A stretch of DNA of 64,000 nt from Mercurialis annua. Its lineage: Eukaryota > Streptophyta > Magnoliopsida > Malpighiales > Euphorbiaceae. Positions 46,618-58,070 of this stretch are shown here, piece after piece. The first letter of the stretch is position 1. Every line of letters begins with the position of its first letter. A program made the translations under genes and the position numbers. The stretch lies in NCBI RefSeq assembly GCF_937616625.2, contig NC_065575.1, positions 4,905,501-4,969,500 on the forward strand, in the 5' to 3' direction. Under the pieces are notes generated by a model. The model saw only the letters and a program-made list of their open reading frames with translations, was not told the DNA's origin and ran no database searches.

Positions 46618-49600
46618 ATGGGAGAAGCTGTGATCAGTAGTGAGGATTTAGAAATGATGATGACTGAAAGTGAAACAGAAAGAAATGAAGAAATGGAGGA
46701 ATCAGTGAAGAAGAAGAAGAGAAGGGGAAATAGGGCGGTGGTGACATGGGAGAAGCTTTTGCCAAGAATGGCGTTAAGGGTATTGCTGGTTGAAGCTGAT
46801 GATTCTACTCGACAAATTATTGCTGCTTTGCTCAGGAAATGTAGCTACAAAGGTCAGTTTTTGTTTTTCTTATTTTGGTTTAATTGTTCTTTTATTCAGT
46901 TTTGTGTTCTTGTTTGTGAATTTGGTTCCTTATGTAGGGTGTTTTTAATATGAAAGTTTATAGTTTTTGAGTTAATCTTGAGTTCAGTGGCTAGATTGTT
47001 TTTTCTGTTTTGTAGAATTTGGTATTTCTGTTTTTTCAGTCTTGAGTTCAATGGCTTGTCAATCTTGTTAATTAGTAGATTTTAGAGGATATGGTTAATA
47101 ATTATTTATTTGATTAAGCTCATTATATGATTTTGTATATATTCACTTATGTTGGTATGTATTCACAAAACTAAAGATGGATTTGTTTTGTTTGAGCAGT
47201 TGTGGCTGTTCCTGATGGCTTAAAGGCATGGGAGATGCTGAAACGAAGACCCTGCGATATAGATCTCATTTTGACAGAAGTCGATTTACCTTTAATATCT
47301 GGATATGCCCTTCTTACTCTTATTATGGAGCATGATGTTTGCAAAAACATACCAGTTATAAGTATGATATGAATTTCCAAAAATTTTGTGTTCTCGGGAA
47401 TTTTTAGTTTTCAGAACCTAAAATTGACATTGTTGCTGGTGATTTTGCAGTGATGTCTTCACAAGATTCAATTAGTACAGTTTATAAATGCATGTTGCAA
47501 GGTGCTGCTGACTATCTGGTTAAGCCCATAAGAAGAAATGAATTGAGAAATTTGTGGCAGCATGTATGGAGAAGACAATCTGTATGCCTATTTCCCTTGT
47601 TATTTATGTTGTTTTGTCGCTTTGAAATTTATGCGAGTTTGCACCCTAACTGAACCTCGATTCATTTCTATGGTTCTATCAGTCCCTTGCTAGAGGAAAT
47701 GTTTCCCGAGAGGAAAGTGTTGGACAGGATAAGGCTGAAGCTACTTCTCAGAATAATGCTGCTAGTAATCGTGCAAGTGGTGACAGGGCTTGTATTCAAA
47801 ACAATAAAGAGTTCACTGAGAAAGGGGGTGGTTCTCAGGTTAGTTCTTTAGTTTAGTGGTGTGTGATGTAGCAAATGCTTTAATTGGTGTTTGAATAAAA
47901 ATTGAAGCTAAAGCACATCCTGTGCATCTCCAGTACCATATTATGCTGCATAATTACTAAAATCAATACAAATTATGTGATTAATCTCATTTTTATGACT
48001 CATATTTTGAGGGTCTTGTTACCAGAAATGATGAAACCGTACCTTATTTTTAAACTGCAAGTTTCACTATTTTAACTTGTTGAACGCTTAAGGGAACCAT
48101 TCATTTGAATTGTAACTTTTTCCGAATAAAAGGTTCAGGCAATGGAGGTTATACAAAAGTAAATTTAATGTCTGGTTTACGTCAATTTGATTAGGAGCAC
48201 AACATGCTTTAATTGAAAGTTAGGTTATTTATGCTACCTCAGCTGGTTCCTCAGTTTGCTACACTGTTTCAAAAGCAATCGGTTACCATAAGTTAATTTA
48301 AAAGGCTGATGTTTTAAAATCATAAGTTCTTCTGCCACCCTGATGAAGGAACTGCATGTATCGAAATGGGTGAAAACAAAGATTCATGAGATAGTTTGTG
48401 TTTCATCTTGTGCTTAGACATATAAACTACGAAATTAATGTAGAAACTGCATGTTTTCTGTCTCTTGCAGAGTTCTTGCACAAAGCCAGATATGGAAGCC
48501 GAGAGTGCCTCTGTGGAAAATGTGCGAGAGTTGTTGCAGCCAGAATGGGGAAGTTTGGTTAATATGCCAATTGGATTAGGTTCAGCATCGGCTGCCTGCA
48601 CAGATCCTAATCAGATGGCTGTGGATGAGGACACTAAAGCAGATAGTCAAAGAAAGAATGCGGAGATCACCCGTGAGAGCTTTGAAGGAAGTCATTTCTT
48701 AGTCAAGTCTTCTAGAGAAGCTATTGATTTCATGGGAACTTCTGCTAGTCGTAGCTCTTCTGTTGACAATACCAAAAGAAAGTTTGATATTTTTCCACAA
48801 CTGGATCTCTGCTTGTCAAGATGCCACAGTAGTGGATTTGAGATTCAAGGTGCGGAAGATGGACGCACTCTCAGGCATTCCAATGCTTCAGCATTTACTC
48901 GGTAAGTTCTTTTTCTGTTATTCATATGAAATCCTCTTTTATGCTTGATTGTGCAGTTAGTGTTAGGCATTAGTTAAAGAATTAATTTTCAGTTAATAAG
49001 ACATTTAAATATGCTTTATGCAGGTATAATAACCGTCCATTAGAGAATGTGCATACAAGTTGGGCAAGTATTCCTAATCAGAAGGAACTTGGAGCTTATT
49101 CTGAAAGAAAATTTTCCAGCAATGTTACTGGCTATAACTCTGATGCACCTGGTCCACCATCAAGTCCTGAAAGACCAACAGTCTCTCCAGCTATTTGTCA
49201 AAGAAAAGAGTCTGAAGTTGCAATTTCTTTCCCTGAACAAAGACTACTGTCCCTCCAGATTCCAGATGATGGTGTAGGATTCAATAATGTATGCACCAGC
49301 TATGGTTCTATTTTGCCTCCAATTGTTTCTAAACAGTCCGGTGTGTCAACAATACCCAGCCCAAGTTCAGGCAGCCATCCAGAGCCCGACTGTGAAATGG
49401 ATCCATTTCGGGCATCTAATTTCAAAAGTAATTCTGATCATCTCTATGGTCGATTAGTACAACGAGAAAATGAAGCCTCCAATCTGCAAAAGCATGACAA
49501 TATGTTGAATTCTTTTGATGATCAAGGACATATTTCTCCTACTGCTGATCAGAGTGCAACTAGCAGCTTCTATAACAGCGCTGGAAGCTATCTTAACATT

Positions 49601-50239
49601 GGTTATGGAAGCGCCTCTGGTAGCAATAGCAACGCTGATCAGGTTGCTAAAGTCAGAACTGCTGTTGAGAGAATAAATGATGGCTTTCTTTTGCATAATG
49701 CCAATTCGCATCGATCCATCCAAAGAGAAGCGGCTCTAAATAAGTTTCGCTTGAAGCGGAAAGATAGGTGCTACGAAAAGAAGGTATTTGCTTTCATCTT
49801 CACTAGAATCATATTTGTATGATCATTATTCTTACCAGTTCATCATAATCACTACAACAGCAACTAATGGTAGCTATGCATAGTTTCTACTTAGGGATAA
49901 ACTACTACTATTTGATATAGACTAGAGTCACAAGCTGCTTTATCATAGAAATGCTTATGGAACCCCGAAATTCTATATATTTATAACATATTCTTATAAA
50001 AAATATCTTTCTGCCATTTTTTCGTTTTTATGTTTCCAATTTCAACATCTCCGTTTCCGTGCAACATAGGTCACGAGTACCTGATATATAGTAGAAATTG
50101 CATATGATGCATTTGCTGAATCAAATTTTATTTACAGGTACGATATGAGAGTAGGAAAAAGCTTGCAGAGCAGCGACCAAGAGTGAAAGGACAATTTGTT
50201 CGTCAATGGCAGCCGCCATCTGCAGAAACTGAGCAGTAG
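46618..50239 (+). CDS. PRR5: PRR5-type clock pseudo-response regulator, copy 2, intact
   Basis: Seven coding exons (46618-46852, 47200-47361, 47451-47581, 47683-47838, 48471-48901, 49024-49783, 50138-50239) join in frame to 658 residues. The receiver-like domain spans about 52-170. The expected phosphoacceptor Asp is Glu105 (LTEVDLP), the mark of pseudo-receivers, and Lys157 in DYLVKP is kept. [12 protein letters not shown] supplies an LxLxL repression motif of the type that binds TOPLESS. The CCT domain occupies about 606-648 and ends KGQFVRQ. Exon phases and the motifs QSSCTKP, EAIDFMG and NASAFTRY agree with PRR5 rather than PRR3, PRR7 or TOC1; PRR9 is the nearest alternative. PRR5 is a nuclear repressor of morning clock genes (CCA1, LHY) and acts in flowering time. 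Its promoter has evening elements and a G-box. Confidence 0.93.
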
Positions 50240-50661
50240 CCATTCATAAAGCTGACTAGGTAGATTCATATATTAGATCTCGAGACTGCGGATTGATTGT
50301 TTCTTCCTCGTGCTATAAAAAAGAGAGTAGAATACAATGCGGGTTTAATCATATTCTTTGTTGAGTAGGTTTGCAGTGTTTCTATAGATTATAGGCCTTC
50401 TTTTGTACAGTTTAGCATTTAATTTATTTCATTCACAAATCTCAAATGCTTGAACTTGGAGAAAACTAGTTACCTTAATACTTTATTATAGATGAACACA
50501 TGTTGATTAGTCTGTATACAAGTTGAGTGAAGAAAAGATTTGTACCCTATATTTATATTTCTTACTATGATTTCTGCTTATTACGGTGTGGACTATGCAT
50601 ATTTGTGCTTATAAGTGAATGTTATGGTTCATAGCGTTGTGCCGGTATGTACTGTTTGGGG

Positions 50662-50736
50662 CGAGAAATTCTTAGGTGAACCTAGTTCGCCACGTGTCAC
50701 ATACGTGGCGAACTAGGTTCAAATAAGAATTTCTCG
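50662..50736. mobile_element. 75-bp near-perfect hairpin MITE
   Basis: Arms CGAGAAATTCTTA + TGAACCTAGTTCGCCACGT pair with ACGTGGCGAACTAGGTTCA + TAAGAATTTCTCG around a 7-base loop. It is flanked on both sides by TTTGGGG (GTTTGGGG if the terminal C/G is excluded), giving a 7-8 bp target duplication. It lies about 420 bases downstream of the PRR5 copy 2 stop codon. Confidence 0.75.
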
Positions 50737-51349
50737 TTTGGGGTAGGCAAACGAACTGATCAAATTGATTTATAGAATCGAAATCGAAAAGCCGAACCGA
50801 AAAATATTAGTAATATATATTTTTGTATTGAAGAACTGTAAATGTGCTTTTAGAGTTTTATATAAAATTAGAATGTAAAACGAGGTATATATTATCAATT
50901 GTAAAATTGAAATATTAAATAAAAGACTATAAAAATGAGATATAATTTCAGAGGTTTGGTGTAAGAATTGAATTAAAACTTTTAAATATGCAACTTCAAA
51001 AATATGAATATTAAACAATCCAAAAACACATTCACAATTCTCTTGTTTTTCTCTCAATCAGGTGTCCTTCAACAAATTCTTCCATTCCTGTTTTATAGGG
51101 TTTTAGACCTTTTGATTTTGTAGTAATCTTTTTCGCCATATAGTGAGTGAAATGTCACGGAGTTAGAAATTTCACACGCTAACCCACGCGGCACCTAGGC
51201 GATTTTGCTTGTGAAGATGTTAAGTAAGCCTTGAATTTTAATACGATAGTAACTTAGTAGCAAATATGGACAATAAGAGCTTGAATAATACAATTTTGTA
51301 TTGATAGTAAATAGAGAGTTTTAGAATGATTCATGTATGTTACAAATAA

Positions 51350-51370
51350 GGGGGGGGGGGGGGGGGGGGG
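51350..51370 (+). repeat. Poly-G run of 21 bases
   Basis: Twenty-one consecutive G residues stand in an otherwise AT-rich context. Such runs are rare in plants and can form quadruplexes. The exact length may be a sequencing approximation. Confidence 0.9.
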
Positions 51371-51509
51371 AATTTGTCTATATATAAAGTTTCCACCTCC
51401 TCAATAAATGGTTAGGATCTATTTGATCCAATGGTTTATATTCTACATTTTAGAACTATCTATATTATTCTATACAATGTAAGAAGCTATTATATACATC
51501 TAAGTACCT

Positions 51510-51780
51510 TCTAGAGAGTTCTAAAGTATTCCGGATTAGTTCAGAGGATTCTAGATAATTCCAGAATAGTCTCGTGAAGAATCTTCTAAAATATTCTGGA
51601 ACATTCTAGAGTATTCATGAGAATTCTAGGATGTTCTAGAATGATTTAGAGTGTTCTAAATGATTTTAGAGTGTTTTAGATGATTTTAGAATGTTCTAGA
51701 GGATTCTAGAATGTTCTAGAGAATTCCGGAATATAAAGTTTATAAAACGTTCCGGAAGATTCCGGAACACGAGATTTGAG
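51510..51780. repeat. Degenerate TTCTAGAA array
   Basis: Over 250 bases the words TTCTAGA, GAATGTTCTAGA, ATTCCGGAA and GATTTTAGAGTGTT recur with a period of roughly 12-20. The palindromic core TTCnnGAA also matches the heat-shock element half-site pattern. Such arrays are known from the LTRs of some plant retroelements, but I could not define an LTR here. Confidence 0.6.
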
Positions 51781-51960
51781 AGTGTTATTGGAGAAGTTTG
51801 AGACATAACCTTCATCACGTGCGAAAAATTATATAGCGCGTGACAGAAAGGTAGCATGTACCATTCTTGAAATGAGCGATAGCCCATAGGAACCATATAA
51901 TTGGATATATGTGGTTGGCTACTAGGCCAAGGTCATGTGTTTTAAACAGGTCCTTAGATT

Positions 51961-52304
51961 CAGGGACGGAATTAAAAAAAATTAAAATTTAAAATGAGAG
52001 GGCAGAAAAACATTTATAATAAAAAATATAACTAATATAATCGAAATAAAAATATATATAAAAAATAATATATATTAAACCGTGATGCATATATATGTAG
52101 TTTTTTTTTTTTTGATAATTAGGGAGAGGGGAGCGCTTGTGGGAGGAATCGAACCCACGACCTAGCAGTTTGCTGCCAGCGCTTATACCATTTGAGCTAT
52201 TGCTCGTTGGTATATATATGTAGTTAGAATATACTAAAATTGATCTTTTTTAAAAGTTTGCAGGGGCAGATGCCACTTCACTCTAAGGGCTGGATCCGCC
52301 CCTG
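51961..52304. mobile_element. hAT-type MITE carrying a nested SINE
   Basis: The ends CAGGGACGGA and (reverse complement) CAGGGGCGGATCCAG belong to the same terminus type as the elements at 23693 and 42407. Flanks CTTAGATT and CTTACATT match at 7 of 8 bases. The SINE 52101-52211 sits in its middle. Confidence 0.75.
52101..52211 (-). mobile_element. tRNA-derived SINE
   Basis: Read on the minus strand it begins CCAACGAGCAATAGCTCAAATGG (A box TAGCTCAAATGG) and continues to GGTCGTGGGTTCGATTCC (B box GGTTCGATTCC). It ends with CAAGCGCTCCCC and a short unique tail before a run of A residues (T13 on the plus strand). The target duplication ATATATATGTAG is perfect (52089-52100, 52212-52223). It is 111 bp, the size of short plant SINEs. 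Confidence 0.85.
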
Positions 52305-52994
52305 CTTACATTTTGTAAAAAATGAGTTTGCATTTAATATGGATGAGAAGACGCTCTATATGGATGTTATCTTTTTCCGTTTTTTTGTCATTTTACCTTT
52401 TTTATAATATATAAATTAAAATATATGTACATATAAAATGAGATTTTTTTTTTAAAATAACAGAAAATAATATAAAAACAATCATCCTCATTATCATCAC
52501 CTAAACTTATGATTGATTCAGAGTCTGAGTTTGTACTGATACAGACGAGTTGGGCCTAATCTAAAAAGTTATTGCATGATAGAGTATTTGTCTTCGTCTT
52601 TGGTTTGAACCAGGAGTGTCTGCATATGGGATTTTTGAGCAAAAAAATAGAGGTTGCTCGATGTGGGTTGAACTTCGGCTCTATTGACTAACCAATTATG
52701 AACCGCAGTTGTGAACTTTCTGTTGATGGTCTTGTACGTGTTGCATTCGAAGTGTCAAGCAAAAATCCAAGGTGTAAAATATTTGAAACAGAAATGAAAA
52801 AGGCTGATGAATCTTTTCATTCCTTGATTTGTTGGTTTGTAAGTGATGCAGAAATAGTTATATGCATTTTACGCTTTGAAAATAAATATTTCTCCAAAAT
52901 AATTCTACCATTGCAAAACTAGCCAGGAACATTTGTAATTGGCCTCTTTTCATCCAAATAGAGCTAAAATTAAGCCTTTTCGTTAAAAGGTTTA

Positions 52995-53633
52995 GGCTTA
53001 ATTTCTTAAAAAAACCCCACCTTGTATTTTTTTTCGTTTATACCCTGAACTTGTAAAAACACCATTTGTACCCAATTTTGAGTTTTTATGTTTCATCTCT
53101 ACCCAAAAGTATTAAATTGTACTCTTTTCATTTGAAAAAGAGTTTAAAACAATCCTTCATTTTTAACTTATATACTAATTAGATATTAATATTATTAATA
53201 GTACAAAAATACCATTTCTTCAAAAAAAATTAAAAATAATAATAATTTTTTTAAATTTTTTAATAAAATATTTTCGAATTTTTTTAATTTTTAATTTATT
53301 ATTTTTTTTAAATTATTTTAAAAAATATTTCCGACAAAAAAATTTAAAATAATAATATTTTTTTTAATTTTTTCATTATTTTATAAAATTAAAAAAAATA
53401 ATTAATTATTTGGATGTATTTGATTATTTTTTAAGTTTAAGGGTTTATTTGTATATTTAAAAATAGAAAAAAATATGTTTTAAACTCTTTTGCAAATGAA
53501 AAAAGTACAATTTAATACTTTTGGGTAGGGATGAAACATAAAAACCCAAAATTGGGTACAAATGGTGTTTTTACAAGGTCAGGATATAAACGAAGAAAAA
53601 GTGTAAGGTGGGGTTTTTTTAAGGAATTAAGCC
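52995..53633. mobile_element. Mutator-like MITE with 9-bp target duplication
   Basis: The ends GGCTTAATTTCTTAAAAAAACC and GGCTTAATTCCTTAAAAAAACC (reverse complement of the right end) open inverted repeats longer than 150 bp. Flanks AAAGGTTTA and AAAGATTTA match at 8 of 9. It is 639 bp and is the same subfamily as 18456-19064. Confidence 0.85.
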
Positions 53634-55315
53634 AAAGATTTATAATGTTCTTCACATTATTTTATATTATTTCAATTTATCTTTTTATCGAAAATAATTT
53701 TAAATATGGATAACATATTTAATTTTTTTTTCCATTCTAATTTAAACAAATAAATGAAACTGAAAATTAAAAAATAGATTAATTTATATCAATAATTTTA
53801 AAGATTTGGACCATAAACAAAAAAGTTATAAAAATGAGGTATTTTTCAACAATTAACTCTTCTTTTTATGACAATTAAAATATGGTGGAGAAGGATGTGA
53901 CTTTTCAATCAAAATGGCAAAAATCATACCCTCCAAACAATGAATAGGATGATTTTTAGATTTATACTCGTTGTACAATATACTATTATTTGATGTAGAT
54001 TTGAATTTTTAATTTTAATAGGTCTAATGTTTTAAAAATACTAGACTTTTCCGAACGAGGTCAATTTTAATTGAACCTTTAAAATGACACAAAATTTAGC
54101 CAATTTGCAATAAGCACGTATCAATTTTGATATTATTTTTTCAAAAAAATGTCAAACTATTTCGAACATTTTAAATTCCAACCAAACCTAACCATTTTTC
54201 ATTTGAAAAATACTTATCAAAGAAATTGTCATAATAAAAAAAAATTGAAAAGATTTTCTATTTTTTAAAAATAAGGGATTAACTAAAAGCGAAATGTACT
54301 TATGAAATCTGCTAACATTGATGTTTTTAAAAGATCTGATTAAAATTGACTTTAGCTGAAAAGATTTGCTATCTTTGAGACAATATTCCATTTTAATATC
54401 ATTCTCATTAAAAAAAAACTAAAAGAACATTTATTCATTTATTACAGTGAAATCAAAACGGACTAAACTAAAGTTCTATTTTATTCAAAATTAATCGATT
54501 GTTTTTTTTTTAAAATATTTCTGAACCGAATCGAAAACTGATTGCATCCCTATGAGAGATGTATCTTTATAAGAAGTTTCTAAACATCCACTTTACCAAA
54601 ATTAATCAATAAAAACTGTTCTTTTTCTATTTTTTTTTTTGCTTTCTAATTTCTATAAGCTGAAGTGTAGATGCCATGAAAATGACTGGTAAAATATGCA
54701 TGTGCCTGGTGAGATTTATGCACTCAGGTATACAATTCTATGATGGACTGATTGATACCAAATGTAGAAAATTCCAAGGGGTTAAAAACAATTTAGTGGA
54801 CAACTAGGAACTAGCTCCTTTTAAGTGTTATCATAATTTTTTTTGGCCATTTCTTATAAAAATATGTCCACATATGCTTAATGAGCATGAAAGCTACACT
54901 ACTAGTATTTATTTTTGTGGTGATTAATATAGAGGGACCAGTTTTTATCTACCCCATTTCATCATGGTTCTCTCTTTAATATCAATCAATGGAACAAGAA
55001 GCCAAACTTCTTTTTTCATGGTGTTGTTTGGATTGTTTTAATTTAAATCTAGTTTATGATAAACCATTATGAATAAATTATATAGTTTAAGGGTATTTAT
55101 GAGAAACTTTAATAAAATTCGAAGCAAATTAAGAAGTTCCAGTGTAGTTTAAAATACGGATTAACATTTGTTGGTTCGGTTAAGAACCATCCCATTCAAT
55201 TGAAAATAAATAAATCAGATTAATTTATTTCTTTAACTGAATCTACTTAATTACCGATTTTAACTGAATTTGATTTAATTAAATTAATTAAAATATCAAA
55301 AATACAAAAGTGAAC

Positions 55316-55579
55316 TGACTTAAGTAGCAATTTTCCCCTTAATTTGTAAGCAATTAGCAAACACATAAATTAATTTTGTGGGCAAAGCAGTCTTAAAATT
55401 GGTGGTTATGGTCAATTAGTCCCATTTTTGCAAATTAGCTTATAAGTTGAGGGGGCAAATTATAAAAATGGAATTAATTAACCTTAACCATCGATTTTAA
55501 GACTAATTTGTCCACAAGTTAATTTATATACTAATTTTTCTTTACTTACAAGTTGATGGGGAAAATTGCTACTTAAGTC
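55316..55579. mobile_element. MITE with TGACTTAAGTAGCAATTTTCCCC termini
   Basis: The left end and the reverse complement of the right end share TGACTTAAGTAGCAATTTTCCCC, with further pairing inward (ACTTGTAAG, TAAATTAA, GTGGRCAAA). Flanks AAAGTGAAC and AAATGGAAC match at 7 of 9 bases. It is 264 bp. Confidence 0.65.
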
Positions 55580-57717
55580 AAATGGAACTCAATTAATCAG
55601 TCAGTTAATTCGATAAAATTGATAAAAATATAACAATGATAATTAAATAAAAGATATAAAAGATATAAAAATACTATGTTAATTTAATTAATTCGATCAG
55701 TTAAATCTTTAAATTTTTTAATAATAAGAAAACTAGTTTTTTTAATGATCGGAATGAATTAACCGAACTAAACGTACAAACCAAATTTTTTAACTAAAAT
55801 AAATTGGTTAAAATTATCATATCATTGAATGAGAGTAATTATAATTCATTCAATAATAATAACTAAATAAATTCTATTTATTTTATTGAAAAGTTAAATA
55901 ATTACATATCATTTAATAAAAGTTATTACATTCATTAAATATTAATAAATGATATAAGAATAAGAATTTTATATAAAAGATAATGATATAAAACACCAAA
56001 ATACAATAATGGGTCTTTGTTTAGTAAAACAAAGAAAAGAGAGAAGATTGAGATATCACAAAAAGTCTTGGGGTCATCCTGTCTTTTCTTTTGATTTGAA
56101 GGGCTCGATAAATAATTGGAGGAAAATAAAGGCATTCAAAAGGAAAATTCAAAAAGCAAACTACTATAACCCACTGGTTTTAAACTACCATGCATGTTTT
56201 TTCTTCCAAATTTTAATATTCTTTAGAAGATCCTAAATTAGGAGGATCCCATCTTCATGTGCACCTTATGGAAAAATATTAAAATGGTTAAATTATATTA
56301 TATTGAGTGTAACTAAATTCATTAAGTCTATAATGCTATAAATTTAAAAGTAGAAACACTTTTAAATCATACTATTTTCTTTTAAATATGGTAACTAAAT
56401 TTAAATTTTTGCATAATGAATGGTTCTTGGCTCTGTATTAATTCTAATTTTGCCTCCGTTTATGTATCCATCCGAACAAGTTGTCAACAAATTTCTAAAG
56501 ATAAAATACAATCAAATATTTATTTAAATAGCAAACAATCTTCATCCTTCAATTAGCTCTAAAATTTTAGTCAAATCAAAAAAATTCTGACATGCAATCT
56601 AAAAAGCTTTAGAAAAACTAAATTTGACCAGACGACTAAATATAAAACTACAAGAATATAAAAAAATAAGTCAAGTCGTGAATTTTGCAAAATATCAGAA
56701 GAGGCCACAATAGTGATTAAAGTTTAGTTGGAGCGAGGAGCTTGATTACTAATCTCGTTCGATTAAACCGTGCATAGCTCGTTCAGCTGTAACTTGTAAT
56801 TTCATGTTCATCCATGAGCAAAATCTCTATTACAGAACTCTGGCTAGTGACTGTTAAAATCTTAAGTTCTTAAACTTTAATTATTTGGTAAATAACCTAG
56901 CTAATCTCCTAGACTTTATTGTATGGAAGCTTTTGTTAAGTTAAAAGTAACGGCTAGTAAAGTCCAAATAATCATAGGAATGATTGATTCCTTGCCGTTT
57001 CTTTAATGTTTATTTAAAAAAAGCCTTTTGTTTACAGATTCTTCATGTTTCCTCTTTTTCTTTTCTTCTCTGTGCCTTGCACACCTCAATTACACTCACA
57101 ACACCCACAATTTCATACATCTTATTTTCCACTTTTCTTGATATTACATCGAGACCAAAAATATTGAAAAATCAAATATTTTATAAAAGTAATATGAAAT
57201 TTCAAAAATTAAAATAAAACCGCAAAACAGAAAACTTGAATAGATTTATGTTCATAGATTTATTTTAATAAAATGACAACATCTCAGATTTTTAAATATT
57301 ATCTTAGAGTTAAATATTTTTATGATTATCGAAACATCTAACATTCTTCACGTTTCTTCCTTTTTTTCAACAACAGTAAGTTATTCAATTAATATTGGTT
57401 AATAATGGCCTATATGTTGGATAAATTGTTGGATATTTAATTTTACCACGCAGGTAATCTGTTAGTTATATTTAGTAATTATTGATCAGAATTATAGTTT
57501 CTCACTGTTAGAAAAATAAAATTTTATTAAAGTATAATAAATAGAATGATAACAAGTGGTGAAAATGACCTTATAAATATTCTTATATTCAACTGATGAG
57601 ATTGAAAAACTTGATAAAGTTTAGTCTTTGATCAAAAAAAATTGTTAAAGAGATAGGTAGAGCAACTAATTATTCAGTTTAGTATTATATACAATTCAGT
57701 CTCTAATACTAATTTTG

Positions 57718-58070
57718 TCACGATCCAATTTCACAGACTGTGACAGCACTACAGAAGGAGAGAGATAATTACAAAATCCGTAGTAAGCATGTCGAGATAT
57801 TGACACTTGTCTCTATCTCTCGTTTGTTCATGCCATAAGTTAATCCATATAATTTAAATTTCATTACTCATTGCCATATTTACTTCTTTAAGCATACATG
57901 ATTAAACTATGTTAAACTGGTTCACATTTCATATAACCATGCTCGCATGCTTGAATTATGATCCGATTTCACAGACTGTGACCCGACACTAGGTAATGAG
58001 AATTGAAGTGGCCACTATGATCACTTCGATTCCGATTCGACGTTCTGGAATTCTAGGGATCTAACCAACA
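57718..58070. repeat. LTR-like fragment with TGTCACGATCCAATTTCACAG
   Basis: The words GATCC(A/G)ATTTCACAGACTGTGAC occur at 57723 and again at 57960, 240 bases apart. TGTCACGAYCC-type starts are common at the 5' end of plant gypsy LTRs, and I infer a decayed LTR piece. No coding part is seen nearby. Confidence 0.35.

Larger units (their letters stand above)
44180..50560 (+). repeat. Tandem segmental duplication, copy 2 (PRR5 gene plus promoter)
   Basis: It matches 34758-40720 in order. It carries the 1.3-kb insertion 44243-45577, which copy 1 lacks (CCAATGAAAATTGCAG at 34814 is the unoccupied site). Confidence 0.85.
50240..52985. other. Intergenic region after PRR5 copy 2
   Basis: It contains the 3' flank of the gene, a tiny hairpin MITE (50662-50736), a 21-base G run (51350-51370), a TTCTAGAA-rich array (51510-51780) and a hAT MITE with a nested SINE (51961-52304). 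The 52310-52980 part has one 74-codon open frame without recognisable domains. No gene is supported. Confidence 0.55.

Noticed and set aside
52101..52211. Possible tRNA gene on the minus strand
   Set aside because: A and B boxes are present, but the acceptor and anticodon stems do not form. The sequence has an A tail and a target duplication, so a SINE fits better.
52698..52922. 74-codon plus-strand frame between the hAT and Mutator-like MITEs
   Set aside because: No recognisable domain, no splice partners and no promoter context.
56009..56236. 75-codon plus-strand basic frame
   Set aside because: Lys/Arg-rich by AT-biased composition, with no homology features and an overlapping frame on the other strand.
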